Assembly (NCBI RefSeq): GCF_963662255.1
Contig: NC_085047.1
Span: 113,618,214 to 113,682,213 of the forward strand
Source: Cinclus cinclus
Taxonomy: Eukaryota; Chordata; Aves; Passeriformes; Cinclidae
DNA: 64,000 nucleotides
Direction: 5' to 3'
Below, in pieces: positions 1 through 8,345 of this stretch. Every line of letters begins with the position of its first letter. Position 1 is the stretch's first letter. The notes under the pieces are model-generated. The model was given only the letters and a program-made list of their open reading frames with translations. It had not been told where the DNA came from and searched no databases. Made by a program: the position numbers and the translations under genes.

Positions 1-700
1 CAGGTGCTTGGGGTGCCCAGTCCACCTGGGGTGCCCAGTCCCAGAAGAGCTGCTCTCTGAGGAGGAAGCAGCTTCCAGATGAACCCAAATTCCCGGCCAC
101 CCTGCCCTTTGCCCAGCTGGCTGAACATTAGGCCCTCAGCGGGAACTTGGTGGGGGCAGTGGGTGCCTCAGTCCTGCCCCTGTCAGAGGCTGAGGAAGAG
201 GGAGCCTTTGTCAATGAGGAGGAAGAGTGGGAATCTCACCTGGATCCTGAGCTTAACCAGTGGGGAGATGTTAGGAGGTCTCTGACTGGGAAGAGTCTTT
301 TGTGCAAGAGCTTTCCCAAGGAGGTGTCAGTAGCTGTGGAGAACCATCTGACTGGGATGAGGAGAGCAGGAGCTGCCCCAGGGAGAAGCCCTTTGCTACC
401 AAGAGTTTTCCAGCTGGGAAGAATGCATGGAGCAAGGGCTGTCCCAAGGAACAGTCAGTAGCTCCCAGAACCGTCTGACTGGGAGGACTCTGTGGGCCAA
501 GAGCTTTCTGAAGAGGAAGACTCCGTTGGCCAGGAGTTGTCCCAAGACAATGGCAGCAGAGTCTCCTTGCAGTCCAGCTGGGAAGATGACAGTGACCAAG
601 AGCTTGCTCAGCACAACTGGGAACATGTGAGCGTTCACAGCAATGGGGTCAAGCCCTTGCTGCGGGAGAAGGACGTGGGACAAACCGAGCTGCTTTGAGC
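1..700 (+). pseudogene. Degenerate acidic repeat-coding sequence
   Basis: The stretch holds several divergent copies of a module whose best-preserved reading has the pattern SSWED...QELSQ. The clearest part is an open frame at 492-698 with QELSEEEDSVGQELSQ and SSWEDDSDQELAQ. The DNA for 'CAAGAGCTTTC / CAAGGGCTGTC / CAGGAGTTGTC' followed by CCCAAG, and for TCTGACTGGGA, recurs at roughly 60-130 base spacing. The copies fall in different frames: 427-630 and 492-698 need a frameshift to connect, and stops lie between others, so this looks broken. I do not recognise the family. It could be a decayed exon of a lineage-specific repeat protein or part of a mobile element. The left edge is cut by the window. 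Confidence 0.35.
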
Positions 701-1394
701 TGAGTGAAGAAGAAGACAGGGAGCAAAGACTGGGAGTTTTTGCAGAAGACGAAGTGCCTGTTCCAGTGCCTGTCCCTCAGGAGGCCTGGGTTGAGCACAG
801 GGCAGCTGAACCGTGCTGCCAAGGGCTGCTCTGGGCCTCGCCTCCCCACCTGGCAGCCCAGGGCCTCCTCAGAGCACCGCGGCTCCTCCCGCCTTCGAGG
901 AGTGGGTGCCAGAGGCAGGGACAGAGAGCCCTGAGCCTGCCCTGCTCAGCTGCTCTTTGTGCTTTTCCCAGCTGGGAGCTCAGGCCCTCAGGCAGCAGCT
1001 GGCTCCCCCCAAGGGACACCCATCCCGGAGCCTGCCCGGTGGCTGCCTCGGATGTCCGGGTGTCAGGGACAGCAGCTCCTTGTCGGGAGAACGGCCTGGA
1101 TGAGGCTTAGGGCTCCAGAGGCACCGGGGATGTCAGAGCTAAGGGCAGGTGCACAAAGCCTGGGCAGAAGGAGCTCCTGCTCAGAGGGGACAGCGAGGAT
1201 GCGGAAGTGACAGCCACGGGGACGTTTGGCAGAACTTCCCAGATGAGGAACAAACTCACAAAGCCAACTCCACAACTGTGCTGAAATCGGTTCCAGCTGG
1301 GGAAAAGGTACTTGTGGCACAGGGATATGGCGACCATTGACTCCTGGCCCAGTGACCCCAGAAACACAGAGAAAAGAGACAGAGTGAGCACCGA
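701..1394. other. GC-rich stretch, no recognised gene
   Basis: Plus-strand open frames run through here (for example 643-1110, 155 codons), but they have no recognisable domain and simply reflect high GC. The beginning (LSEEED) continues the acidic repeat flavour of 1-700, so it may be the tail of the same decayed unit. I see no splice or promoter evidence that makes it a gene. Confidence 0.3.
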
Positions 1395-1981
1395 GAATGA
1401 CTAGTTAGTATAAGAAATGGGGAAACTTTCTACCTGTTGCATCCCAGGAGTTGGTAGGGGATGCTGTGGCCCAGATACTTTGGGAAGAAATACTCCTTTA
1501 AAGGATTAGAGGAATGTTATCCCACAATTCTTTGTAGTTATATGTTAATGTACCCTGTTTATGTCATCCGTTTTCTCCTCCCCAGTTCTAGAATGTTCCC
1601 CGCTACTGACTTCCCTATTGGTCCCTGATCCTTGCCACTCTGTCCCTAGATCCCAGTTGGCTGTTACCCCTTAGTCCCATCTCCACACCACCCCTATTCC
1701 CTTAACCCATTGGCCCTCAGATCTTATGCTCCACCTTCCATTGTTCAGTATATAATCCTGGACTCTCCTTTGTTCTTCGTTCTTTGTCCCTGGTTCTCTT
1801 CTGTGTGAGGCCAATAAACTCCACAGGAATACTACATGAAGAACCCCTCTCATATTCATTCATTGACCCTCAAATACTATCATGGTGCATGAGCACTCGG
1901 TGTGCAGAGCTATCCCTTTTTGTGGAGACAATGCTCTCAGGAAGGTGATGGTATCGGCAACTTCTGCCGTGCCGCTGCAGC
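1395..1981 (+). mobile_element. Endogenous retrovirus 5' LTR (approximate start)
   Basis: The stretch has LTR architecture in the plus direction: an inverted CCAAT box (CCCATTGG near 1706), a TATA box (GTATATAATCC near 1748-1757) and a poly(A) signal AATAAA at 1813-1818, about 65 bases after the TATA box. It is followed by a U5-like segment and then directly by a primer binding site at 1982. The left edge is uncertain; a TGACTAG at about 1396 is a plausible TG start, but I could not confirm a target-site duplication. No promoter activity is implied. Confidence 0.6.
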
Positions 1982-1999
1982 TGGCACCCAAACAGGGAC
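1982..1999 (+). other. Retroviral primer binding site, Lys-tRNA type
   Basis: TGGCACCCAAACAGGGAC directly follows the 5' LTR. It matches the tRNA-Lys3 primer binding site known from retroviruses except at two positions, both G-to-A changes of the kind expected from CpG decay. It fixes the orientation (plus) and the LTR/internal boundary of the element. Confidence 0.65.
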
Positions 2000-3380
2000 C
2001 ACTCCTATGAGAACCCTGAGAGTGTCTCTACTGGACAATGTTTGTGGACCTAAAGTCACCTTGGAGCTGCAGCTCCTGGAAGGAAGACCTTATGTTTTAT
2101 GAAGTAATTCCTGAAGAGCCGGCCGGCAACCCTCATTGGGTGCAGTTTGTCGAGTGTTTGCTGCAGAAGATCGGCCGGTATTGATGGATCCTCCATGAGA
2201 TTCCTTCTTTTCACCTGCCGGGTTTTGGCAAGTGTTGTGAAGGGCACCAGGGGAGGGTGCCACTGCAAGTCACTTTCAATTTCTGTTTTCATTTATCTCA
2301 TGGGTTGGAAAATTAAAAGAAACCAAAATGGGATCTAAGTTGTCCATCTTGGAACGGGAGGTTTGCTTCCAAGTTAAGGGGACCCTTGTTAACAGGGATG
2401 TTAAGTTTTCTAAGGAGGAATTAAAGGCCTTAATTCATTTTTTATTTAAGCACTTCCTGGGCATTACAAGAGGAGGTTTTTTCACTTGAATTCTGGGATA
2501 AAGTAGCGAAACATTTATATGTGGAACAAGTTAAACGGGACTTTAAGATCAGGAAATTTTACCCTCTTTTTAATTCGATCTATAAGTTGATGTAAGGAAT
2601 GAAGGGAATTTGGGGGACCCTGTTCACCTCAGTTCTTACCTTCCTTCCCCCCATTCCTGCTCCCTCTCTCCCTAAGACCAGATCTGGAGATGGAACCTGC
2701 CCTCCAGCACAGGAGAGCCACCTGCCTCCTGCCACCTCCTACCCCTCTCTCCCTCTTTCAGGTTGGCAATGGCCATGCTAACCTGGGCCTTAACCTCACT
2801 CCCTGTCCACCTGCACCCTCTTAACCCTATTTAATCTCCTTCTCATTTGAATCCTATGGGCCAAGATGTCGCTGACCTCGTGAAAGGTCCCACCATTTCA
2901 GGACCCCCACAACTGGTTCTAACTGAGACAAAAAATGGTGACTCCCCTCTGTCTTTCCCTGCTCCTGCCTTTTCACCTGGTTCCCCCCCTACAATGCACT
3001 CTGCCATGGCTTCAGGCTGCTCCTTTTCTGTTGTGTTGATGGTTACCTCAGTGTCAGGACCCTCCTCTTCCCTCCTACTGGGAAGCTCCCCCCTGACTCC
3101 ACCCTCCCTAAGCCAAGTCCCACCTCTCTTCTTCCTGCCACTCCCGGTTCCCATGCCACCAGAGCCAGAAGTGGGCCAGATCAGAAAGTAACCATCTTGG
3201 CTACCAAGGCCTCAAATCTTTGGGCCTTGCTGATCAGTCAGGGGATTTGTGCCTATACCAACCCCTCCTCCTCTTTGGAGGAGGAGGACACTGACTCCTC
3301 ATAACACCAGGCCTGGAGAGGGCTGGGCATGGATCTGAAGACAGGCTGTCAGGGATGGCAACCTCAAAAGGCTGAGAAAC
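2000..3380 (+). pseudogene. ERV internal region, broken gag remnant
   Basis: A gag-like start codon lies at 2328 in a good context. The predicted N terminus begins Met-Gly-Ser, the pattern of a myristoylated matrix protein. The frame stops at 2487 after 53 codons, and similar coding-looking sequence continues out of frame to about 2595. From 2640 to 3190 the sequence is rich in proline codons (for example the open frame 2847-3191), resembling the proline-rich part of a gag polyprotein. I see no protease, reverse transcriptase, integrase or envelope sequence, so most of the provirus is deleted. The element is inactive on this evidence. Assignment to a class II-like ERV rests on the Lys-type primer site and is tentative. 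Confidence 0.5.
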
Positions 3381-3394
3381 TACACTGTATTGTA

Positions 3395-3835
3395 GCTCCA
3401 GTCATCTGTAAAAGGTGAAAGAACCTGTTGTATTGCACTGAGTAGTTTAGTTTGTGTTGTTTTGCACAGGGTGTGGGGTTACTGTATTGCACTGAATGGT
3501 GTGTTCTGTGCTTACCCTCGTTTGTGGTGCTGGTTGAGTCCTCCCTTTACCCTCCCCTTGGGTTGTACCCCATTGGTTGTGGTTCTGTTCCCCTCCTCCC
3601 CTTTCCCCGAGTCTAAAATTCCTGGCCATGCTTTGTTTGGGCTCTTTGTTCCCTTGGAGTTTGTTTTGCCAATAAAGCAGGACTGTGGTCCTGGTAAAAA
3701 GGAGCCTCCATGATCTTTTATCTTTGTCCATGCTGAAAACCTTCCCCCATCTCTGACCCGGAGCTAGCCGAGGCAGGTTGGAGACCGGGGGCATTTTCCG
3801 GCAAGAACCCTAAAGGAAAACAGGTTCCTTAGAAT
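3395..3835 (+). mobile_element. Second LTR-like segment, unlike the first
   Basis: It shows a CCCATTGG box (about 3569), a TATA-like TCTAAAATTCC (about 3611), and a poly(A) signal AATAAA at 3671-3676 followed by a GT-rich stretch. This is the right order for an LTR in plus orientation. By eye it does not align with the 5' LTR outside these motifs, so it may be a highly diverged 3' LTR or an unrelated LTR inserted next to the older remnant. Its borders are approximate. Confidence 0.45.
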
Positions 3836-3940
3836 GAACCTAAGGAACTTTGCAAAGCAGCAAAGTATTATGGGTGAAAGTCACCTTACTTCAGAAACAT
3901 AATTGACATTACTCTCTCTGGCCACGTCCTTGTCCCTCAG

Positions 3941-4088
3941 GATATCAGACATATGTCACTCCTGCTGTCCCCCATGGAGCTCCTCTTGTGGGAGTCCCTG
4001 TGGAGGAAACAGTTGAAAACTCTGCTTGCCACCCACAAAACCGAGAAAAGAGGTGCCTGATTAACAATGGAAATTTTATGTGGAGAAG
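3941..4088 (+). other. Possible plus-strand exon, unidentified
   Basis: A TGTCCCTCAG acceptor is followed by 48 open codons (beginning YQTYVTPAVPHGAPLVG after a split first codon) and an AAG|GTGACC donor. The encoded peptide is not recognised. It may be chance, retroviral, or an upstream exon of the plus-strand gene suggested at 6485-7009. The phases do not join directly (it ends with two leftover bases, whereas 6485 needs one), so at least one more exon would be required. Confidence 0.2.
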
Positions 4089-4138
4089 GTGACCATAACC
4101 AACCTGAGGATCAAGCCCAGGATCTTCCATTACCCATC

Positions 4139-4588
4139 CTAGAAGACATCAAAACAGTTGCCATGGGACACATTGCTAAAAGCTGCTGCTTTTCCAGCCA
4201 CGCTCACCTGGGCCTGACCCATCTCGGGATCCAGACGGGCACAGACAAAGCAGCAGAGATCTGAAACTCGGCGGCTGCGCGGTCGCTGTGCCCAAGACAA
4301 TCCCACGTCGGCCACGAGAGCTCCTCTGGGAACAAGCAACAAATCCCAGAGGGCACCTCTGCGAGCCGGCTCCCCGAGTCCCTGTACCGAGGAGTTGTCG
4401 TCCAGGTGTTTGGGGAATCTGCTGCTGCTGTTTGGACCAGCTGTGTGGTGTTCCCAGTGCACACCTGGCAAGCTGAACTCCCCCACAAGGACAAGGGTGG
4501 CTGATTTGGAGGTGTGCCCTTGGTTCCTTAAAGAATCATTTGTTGGGGTCGTCATCCTGGTTGGGTGGCCAAGAGCAACTTCCCACAA
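4139..4588 (-). mobile_element. CR1 LINE ORF2 endonuclease fragment
   Basis: The minus-strand reading contains motifs typical of the avian CR1 ORF2 endonuclease end: LVLVGEFSLPGVHW, then HTAGPNSSSRF, DDNSSVQGLGEPARRGALWD and LVADVG. After that the frame shifts; LGHSDRAAAEFQI, matching the CR1 LGCSDHE-like motif, is found in another minus frame (4204-4494). The copy is therefore decayed and truncated at both ends. Confidence 0.8.
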
Positions 4589-4649
4589 AACGCTGCTAGG
4601 GAGATAAAAAGTGCAACCACACAGGATTTATCTGAGAAGTACAAGGTTG

Positions 4650-6484
4650 AAATGTATATTGTTTTTGGCTAAAGCTATTATTATTTTTTTTTAAAATTTA
4701 AATGAGATCTGCAATGGAGACTGTGACAGGCCAAAGGGTCCATTCTTGGGATAGACTTCAGAAGAAGGAGCTGCTAGTGTAAAGTCTGTGTTTTGGAGGA
4801 GAAGCTGTATTTCCTATGCTGCTGAAAACCTCTCCCAGAAAGTAAACCAAAACAAAAACAAAACAAAAAAACCCAAATCAACCACCCAAAAAATAGCAAC
4901 ACCCCCCGCAACCCAAACCAAACCAAAAACACATTAAAAAAAGCAAAAAAAAAAAAAAAAAACAGAGCAGAGAACTGAAATAAAAACTTCTGAGTCCACA
5001 GAAATGAGGAACTGCTATCACTCAAATGTTATTAAACCACCCATATCAATCCCCTGAATTCTAGTCATTTTTCAGCATCTCACTGCAGCTAAGAAGAGAT
5101 CACAATAATCACACTCATATATTACTTCCTTCCAGGCACTATGTTTAAGTAAAAGCATCAGCTTCTCTCTGCTTGTCTGGGTTGATCTTGGTCACAAGCC
5201 TGGCTCAAAAAGAGCATCTTTCACCTTTCTTTTCCTGTCTTGTATTTTTCTTTTAAATATAGTGGAAACTTCCCACTTTGTGTTAGATAACACTATACAA
5301 AGAACATGAAGAAGCAGTTGCCACTGAGAAACTGAAAATGTTACATATTATTTGATCAGTATATCCAGTGGCTGCCATCAAATTGGACTGCCAGGCATCC
5401 AGGGATTTTTAAGAGACATGTCAGGACCCTAAAGTACTTCTCATGCTCTTAAATGGAGAAGTTAAAAAGGAGATCTGTCCAGGTACTTAATTCTTTATGG
5501 GACTGGTTGTCATGTTAACATAGAATGTAAAAATGGGAGCATCTAAAATCTGTTTCTTCATGGGGGTGCAAGGGATCTCTGTATGGAATGCTCTGCTGAG
5601 GATATTTGAAATTGGAGCCTGCTCCTGGCAAAGTATAGGACAGGAAGGTCTGGCACGAAAGGGGCAAAGCTGCTGGTGTCCACCCAAGGTGATCTCCTCC
5701 CATGTCTGTGGCTTCCAGTGTCTGCCCAGGATAGGTAAGCACCGGAAGGTTGGGTATTCCTAGAAATGAAGAGGATCTGGAAAACCACTGCTGCCACCTG
5801 CTGTGCCATCCCACTTTTAAATCCACAAACCACGCCCTGAGTAATGCCACAGCCTTTTAAAGCTCATGGCTGCCCATGGGATTTGCCTGCTGGCATTAGA
5901 AAATGCTGGACTGCTGTGCAGGCTTTAACCCTAGTGCACGGTGATGACCCCACGCGTTTAATAAGCACCCAGAGGTATTTCCCAGCACTTTCCCAGCTTG
6001 GGAGAATGCAGGAAATCACTTCCTACCTGCTCCTTTTGGTTGGCAAAATCACCTGGCTTGGAAAACATCGACCTCCACCACTGCAGCTGTTGTTTTGCCC
6101 CCAGATAAATTTTTCAGAATTGGGATTCCATGAAAAAGCTTTTAATTTCTTCCTAGGAGGCAGTTCCTTTAAAAGTGTTAAAATTGTGGGTGCAATGTCA
6201 AAATCTCACTTTCAAACCAACTTTGCAATATTGCTTCTAATCTGAAAAGGGATCAAAAAAGCGGCAAGTGATCACTTTCCCACAATTTCATCAGATCAGA
6301 GGGGTATCTAAGTCTTTGAGAGTCCTCTGCTTGACATATTTAAGTACTGTGTCATGAACAAATGAAAACAAAGCTGATGATAGCTATTCAGCACTGCAGA
6401 CTGTCAACACACTTCTGTCCAGTCCAGGTGACTCAGCTTCATTCACCTCTGTAAAACACTATGGAATTAAAAACCCTTTTGCAG
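4650..6484. other. No recognised gene
   Basis: The stretch contains an A-rich segment at 4845-4970 (AACAAAAACAAAAC-like runs and an 18-A run) and otherwise unremarkable sequence. Open frames such as 5844-6245 have no recognisable domain. If the plus-strand exons at 6485-7009 are real, upstream exons might lie here, but I could not pick any with confidence. Confidence 0.4.
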
Positions 6485-7009
6485 GAATTCGTGCTGTGAA
6501 AGCTTCTTGGGGTGGTTTGATCTTTGGTTCAGATGACAGAGGTGCAGCTTTTACTGTTGAAAGTAGTGGAACACTTGCACAGAATGTGAAGAACAGAGCA
6601 AATGTAAAGCATGAGAATGTTCTACTTCATGGTAACTACTAAATAGAAATTGAAGTAAAATTTAATTGTAATTGATGTGAGATTAATTATGGCCTGGAGC
6701 AGAAGGCAGTGACTGTCAGACTGCACAGAGCTCGAGGGCTGTCTCTGAGCTTGGCCAGCCATTAGCACTGTAATTATGTTGTTTTTATAATTCAGGCATG
6801 TAGACCCCTCAACAGTAGCAAAGGGTGATTATGATGCAAAAGGAATATATGTCCTGCCAGCAACACAAGCGCCACCCGAAAAAATTACTGAGAAGAATGA
6901 CTTAATGTGGAAAAATATTGAAGTAGCTATTGAAGTGCTCAGTTTGTATCCACCTCATCAGCAGCAAGGTGCTAAGGAACAACCACTGAGTCTGCAAAAA
7001 TCCAATTGA
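6485..7009 (+). CDS. Unidentified two-exon 3' end of a plus-strand gene or pseudogene
   Basis: Exon A (6485-6631) has a CCCTTTTGCAG acceptor, 48 open codons (IRAVKASWGGLIFGSDDRG...) and a CATG|GTAACT donor. Exon B (6804-7009) has an AG acceptor at 6802-6803 and 67 open codons (containing VLPATQAPPEKITEKN and WKNIEVAIEVLSLYPP), then a TGA stop at 7007-7009. The phases agree (G|AC across the junction). A first AG at 6794-6795 would give a stop, so the second AG is needed. AATAAA at 7568-7573 could end the transcript, which would converge with FAM3B. I do not recognise the protein. Open length and splice fit argue for a gene; the lack of a family match and of upstream exons leaves a pseudogene or chance possible. 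Confidence 0.4.
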
Positions 7010-7168
7010 GCTGGACTAATTTAAGTGTTTATTTTTGGCAGTGTTCCAGGGCTACGGAGCAGTCTGCAAACCAGTAGCAGGAAACTTTAGCAACTGGTGA
7101 GAGACACACCACCAGAAGGCTTCTGGGAGCACAGGAGTGACTACAAGTGATAGCCACAGTCGGAGATT

Positions 7169-7212
7169 TGAAGCTTTGAAACTTTAAATGAAGCTTTGAA
7201 ACTTTAAATGAA
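7169..7212 (+). repeat. Tandem duplication, 21-bp unit
   Basis: GAAGCTTTGAAACTTTAAAT occurs twice head to tail with a 21-base period. It is a simple local duplication in non-coding sequence. Confidence 0.8.
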
Positions 7213-7567
7213 GGTTGAAAGGGGGATTCAAGCAGGAATCACAGAACTAATGTTTTAATGTTGAGAAAAAATATAAGGAAGGATTAGAGGTGGGCTCTGT
7301 CTAGGGAGGAGAGAGTGATGAGGACAATCATCAGACACATAACGGAATGGTATAAAAAGAATAGTGATGAGTTATTTTCCATATAATTGCTTGGTCCTTT
7401 TGGGTCAGTCCCATATATTTGGGGAATAATTCTAATAACAGTGGAATGCTGCAGGAAGCAACTTAAGTAATGGAATCAGCCATATGGGAGACTTCTGAAC
7501 CACAGGGGGTGAAACACCACTTAAGACCAGTCCAGACACTTGCTGTGCTCCAGAGAACAGGAAATTG

Positions 7568-7573
7568 AATAAA
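7568..7573 (+). terminator. Candidate poly(A) signal, plus strand
   Basis: AATAAA lies about 560 bases after the TGA at 7007 and is followed by TGTTTCT and further T-rich sequence. It would suit the 3' end of the unidentified plus-strand transcript. Unsupported by transcript data. Confidence 0.3.
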
Positions 7574-7579
7574 TGTTTC

Positions 7580-8215
7580 TACAGCTCCCTTTCAGTCATG
7601 TGCTTGATCCTGTCATTAACATGGACAACACTTGCACTTGCATTAAGTCACTACATTTTTTAAAGTAAGCTGAACTTACAGGGAAAAAAATAAAGTAAAA
7701 ATATGTAGATTTGCAGCTTAAATTTGGCAAAATTATTCAAGTAACTGGATCTTTACATGTTAGCATTTCTATTCTGTGTTGTCAACACCACTAAAATCAG
7801 CTGAACAGATGTACCTGCTCTTGCCATAATTTCTGACTGACATCAGAGTAATTTGCTGTATTGCAAGTGATTTTATATTACAATTTAGACTAAGTTCTGT
7901 TTGTGTATTAGTATTGAAAGGGAACCAAAAGAAAAGATATACTAAAAGGAAACAAGTAAAACCAAACCCCTAAAAGTATTAATGCTAATGTATACTCACT
8001 TTCAAAAATCCTGGCTTTTTATGACTGACTTCCTGAACATTTCAATTCCAAATGAGACTATTTCCACTTCTTATCAAAATACCTATTTGTTTTCAGATTA
8101 GAAGAAAACCACAGGGAGGAAAGATAGGGTAAAAACGGTGCATTTGACCTGTTTTACAATTGGTGTTCAGATGCTTATTGAGTTCTGGAGGCAATTTAAT
8201 AGACTCCTACATATA
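7580..8215. other. Spacer between convergent 3' ends
   Basis: AT-rich sequence with no recognisable gene or element, separating the candidate plus-strand poly(A) signal from the FAM3B 3' end on the minus strand. Confidence 0.4.
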
Positions 8216-8231
8216 AAAATATAAAATTGTC

Positions 8232-8237
8232 TTTATT
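8232..8237 (-). terminator. FAM3B: FAM3B poly(A) signal candidate
   Basis: On the minus strand AATAAA begins only 18 bases after the FAM3B stop codon (8256-8258), giving a 3' UTR of about 40 bases if it is the site used. The downstream sequence is T-rich. Longer alternatives further left cannot be excluded. Confidence 0.5.
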
Positions 8238-8255
8238 AATGAGGTATGCATTTGT

Positions 8256-8345
8256 TCAGATCAGGTTTCTTGGGATACAGCCTTCTATTTGGATTTCAGC
8301 TGGCCAGCCTTTGTATCTGTTCTTCGTCTGGTCAGAATGGTTTAT
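8256..8345 (-). CDS. FAM3B: FAM3B exon 8 (last coding exon)
   Basis: The acceptor is TTTTTACAG. The exon encodes residues 205-233, [20 protein letters not shown] then EGCIP and the stop at 8256-8258. NHS is a potential N-glycosylation site, and Cys227 pairs with Cys89 in the known fold. Phase 0 at its start. Confidence 0.93.
   Translation of the reverse strand: MNHSDQTKNRYKGWPAEIQIEGCIPRNLI

Noticed and set aside
6794..6803. First AG (TTCAG|GCATG) as the acceptor of the plus-strand exon B
   Set aside because: It creates an in-frame stop in either phase; the AG at 6802-6803 keeps the frame open.
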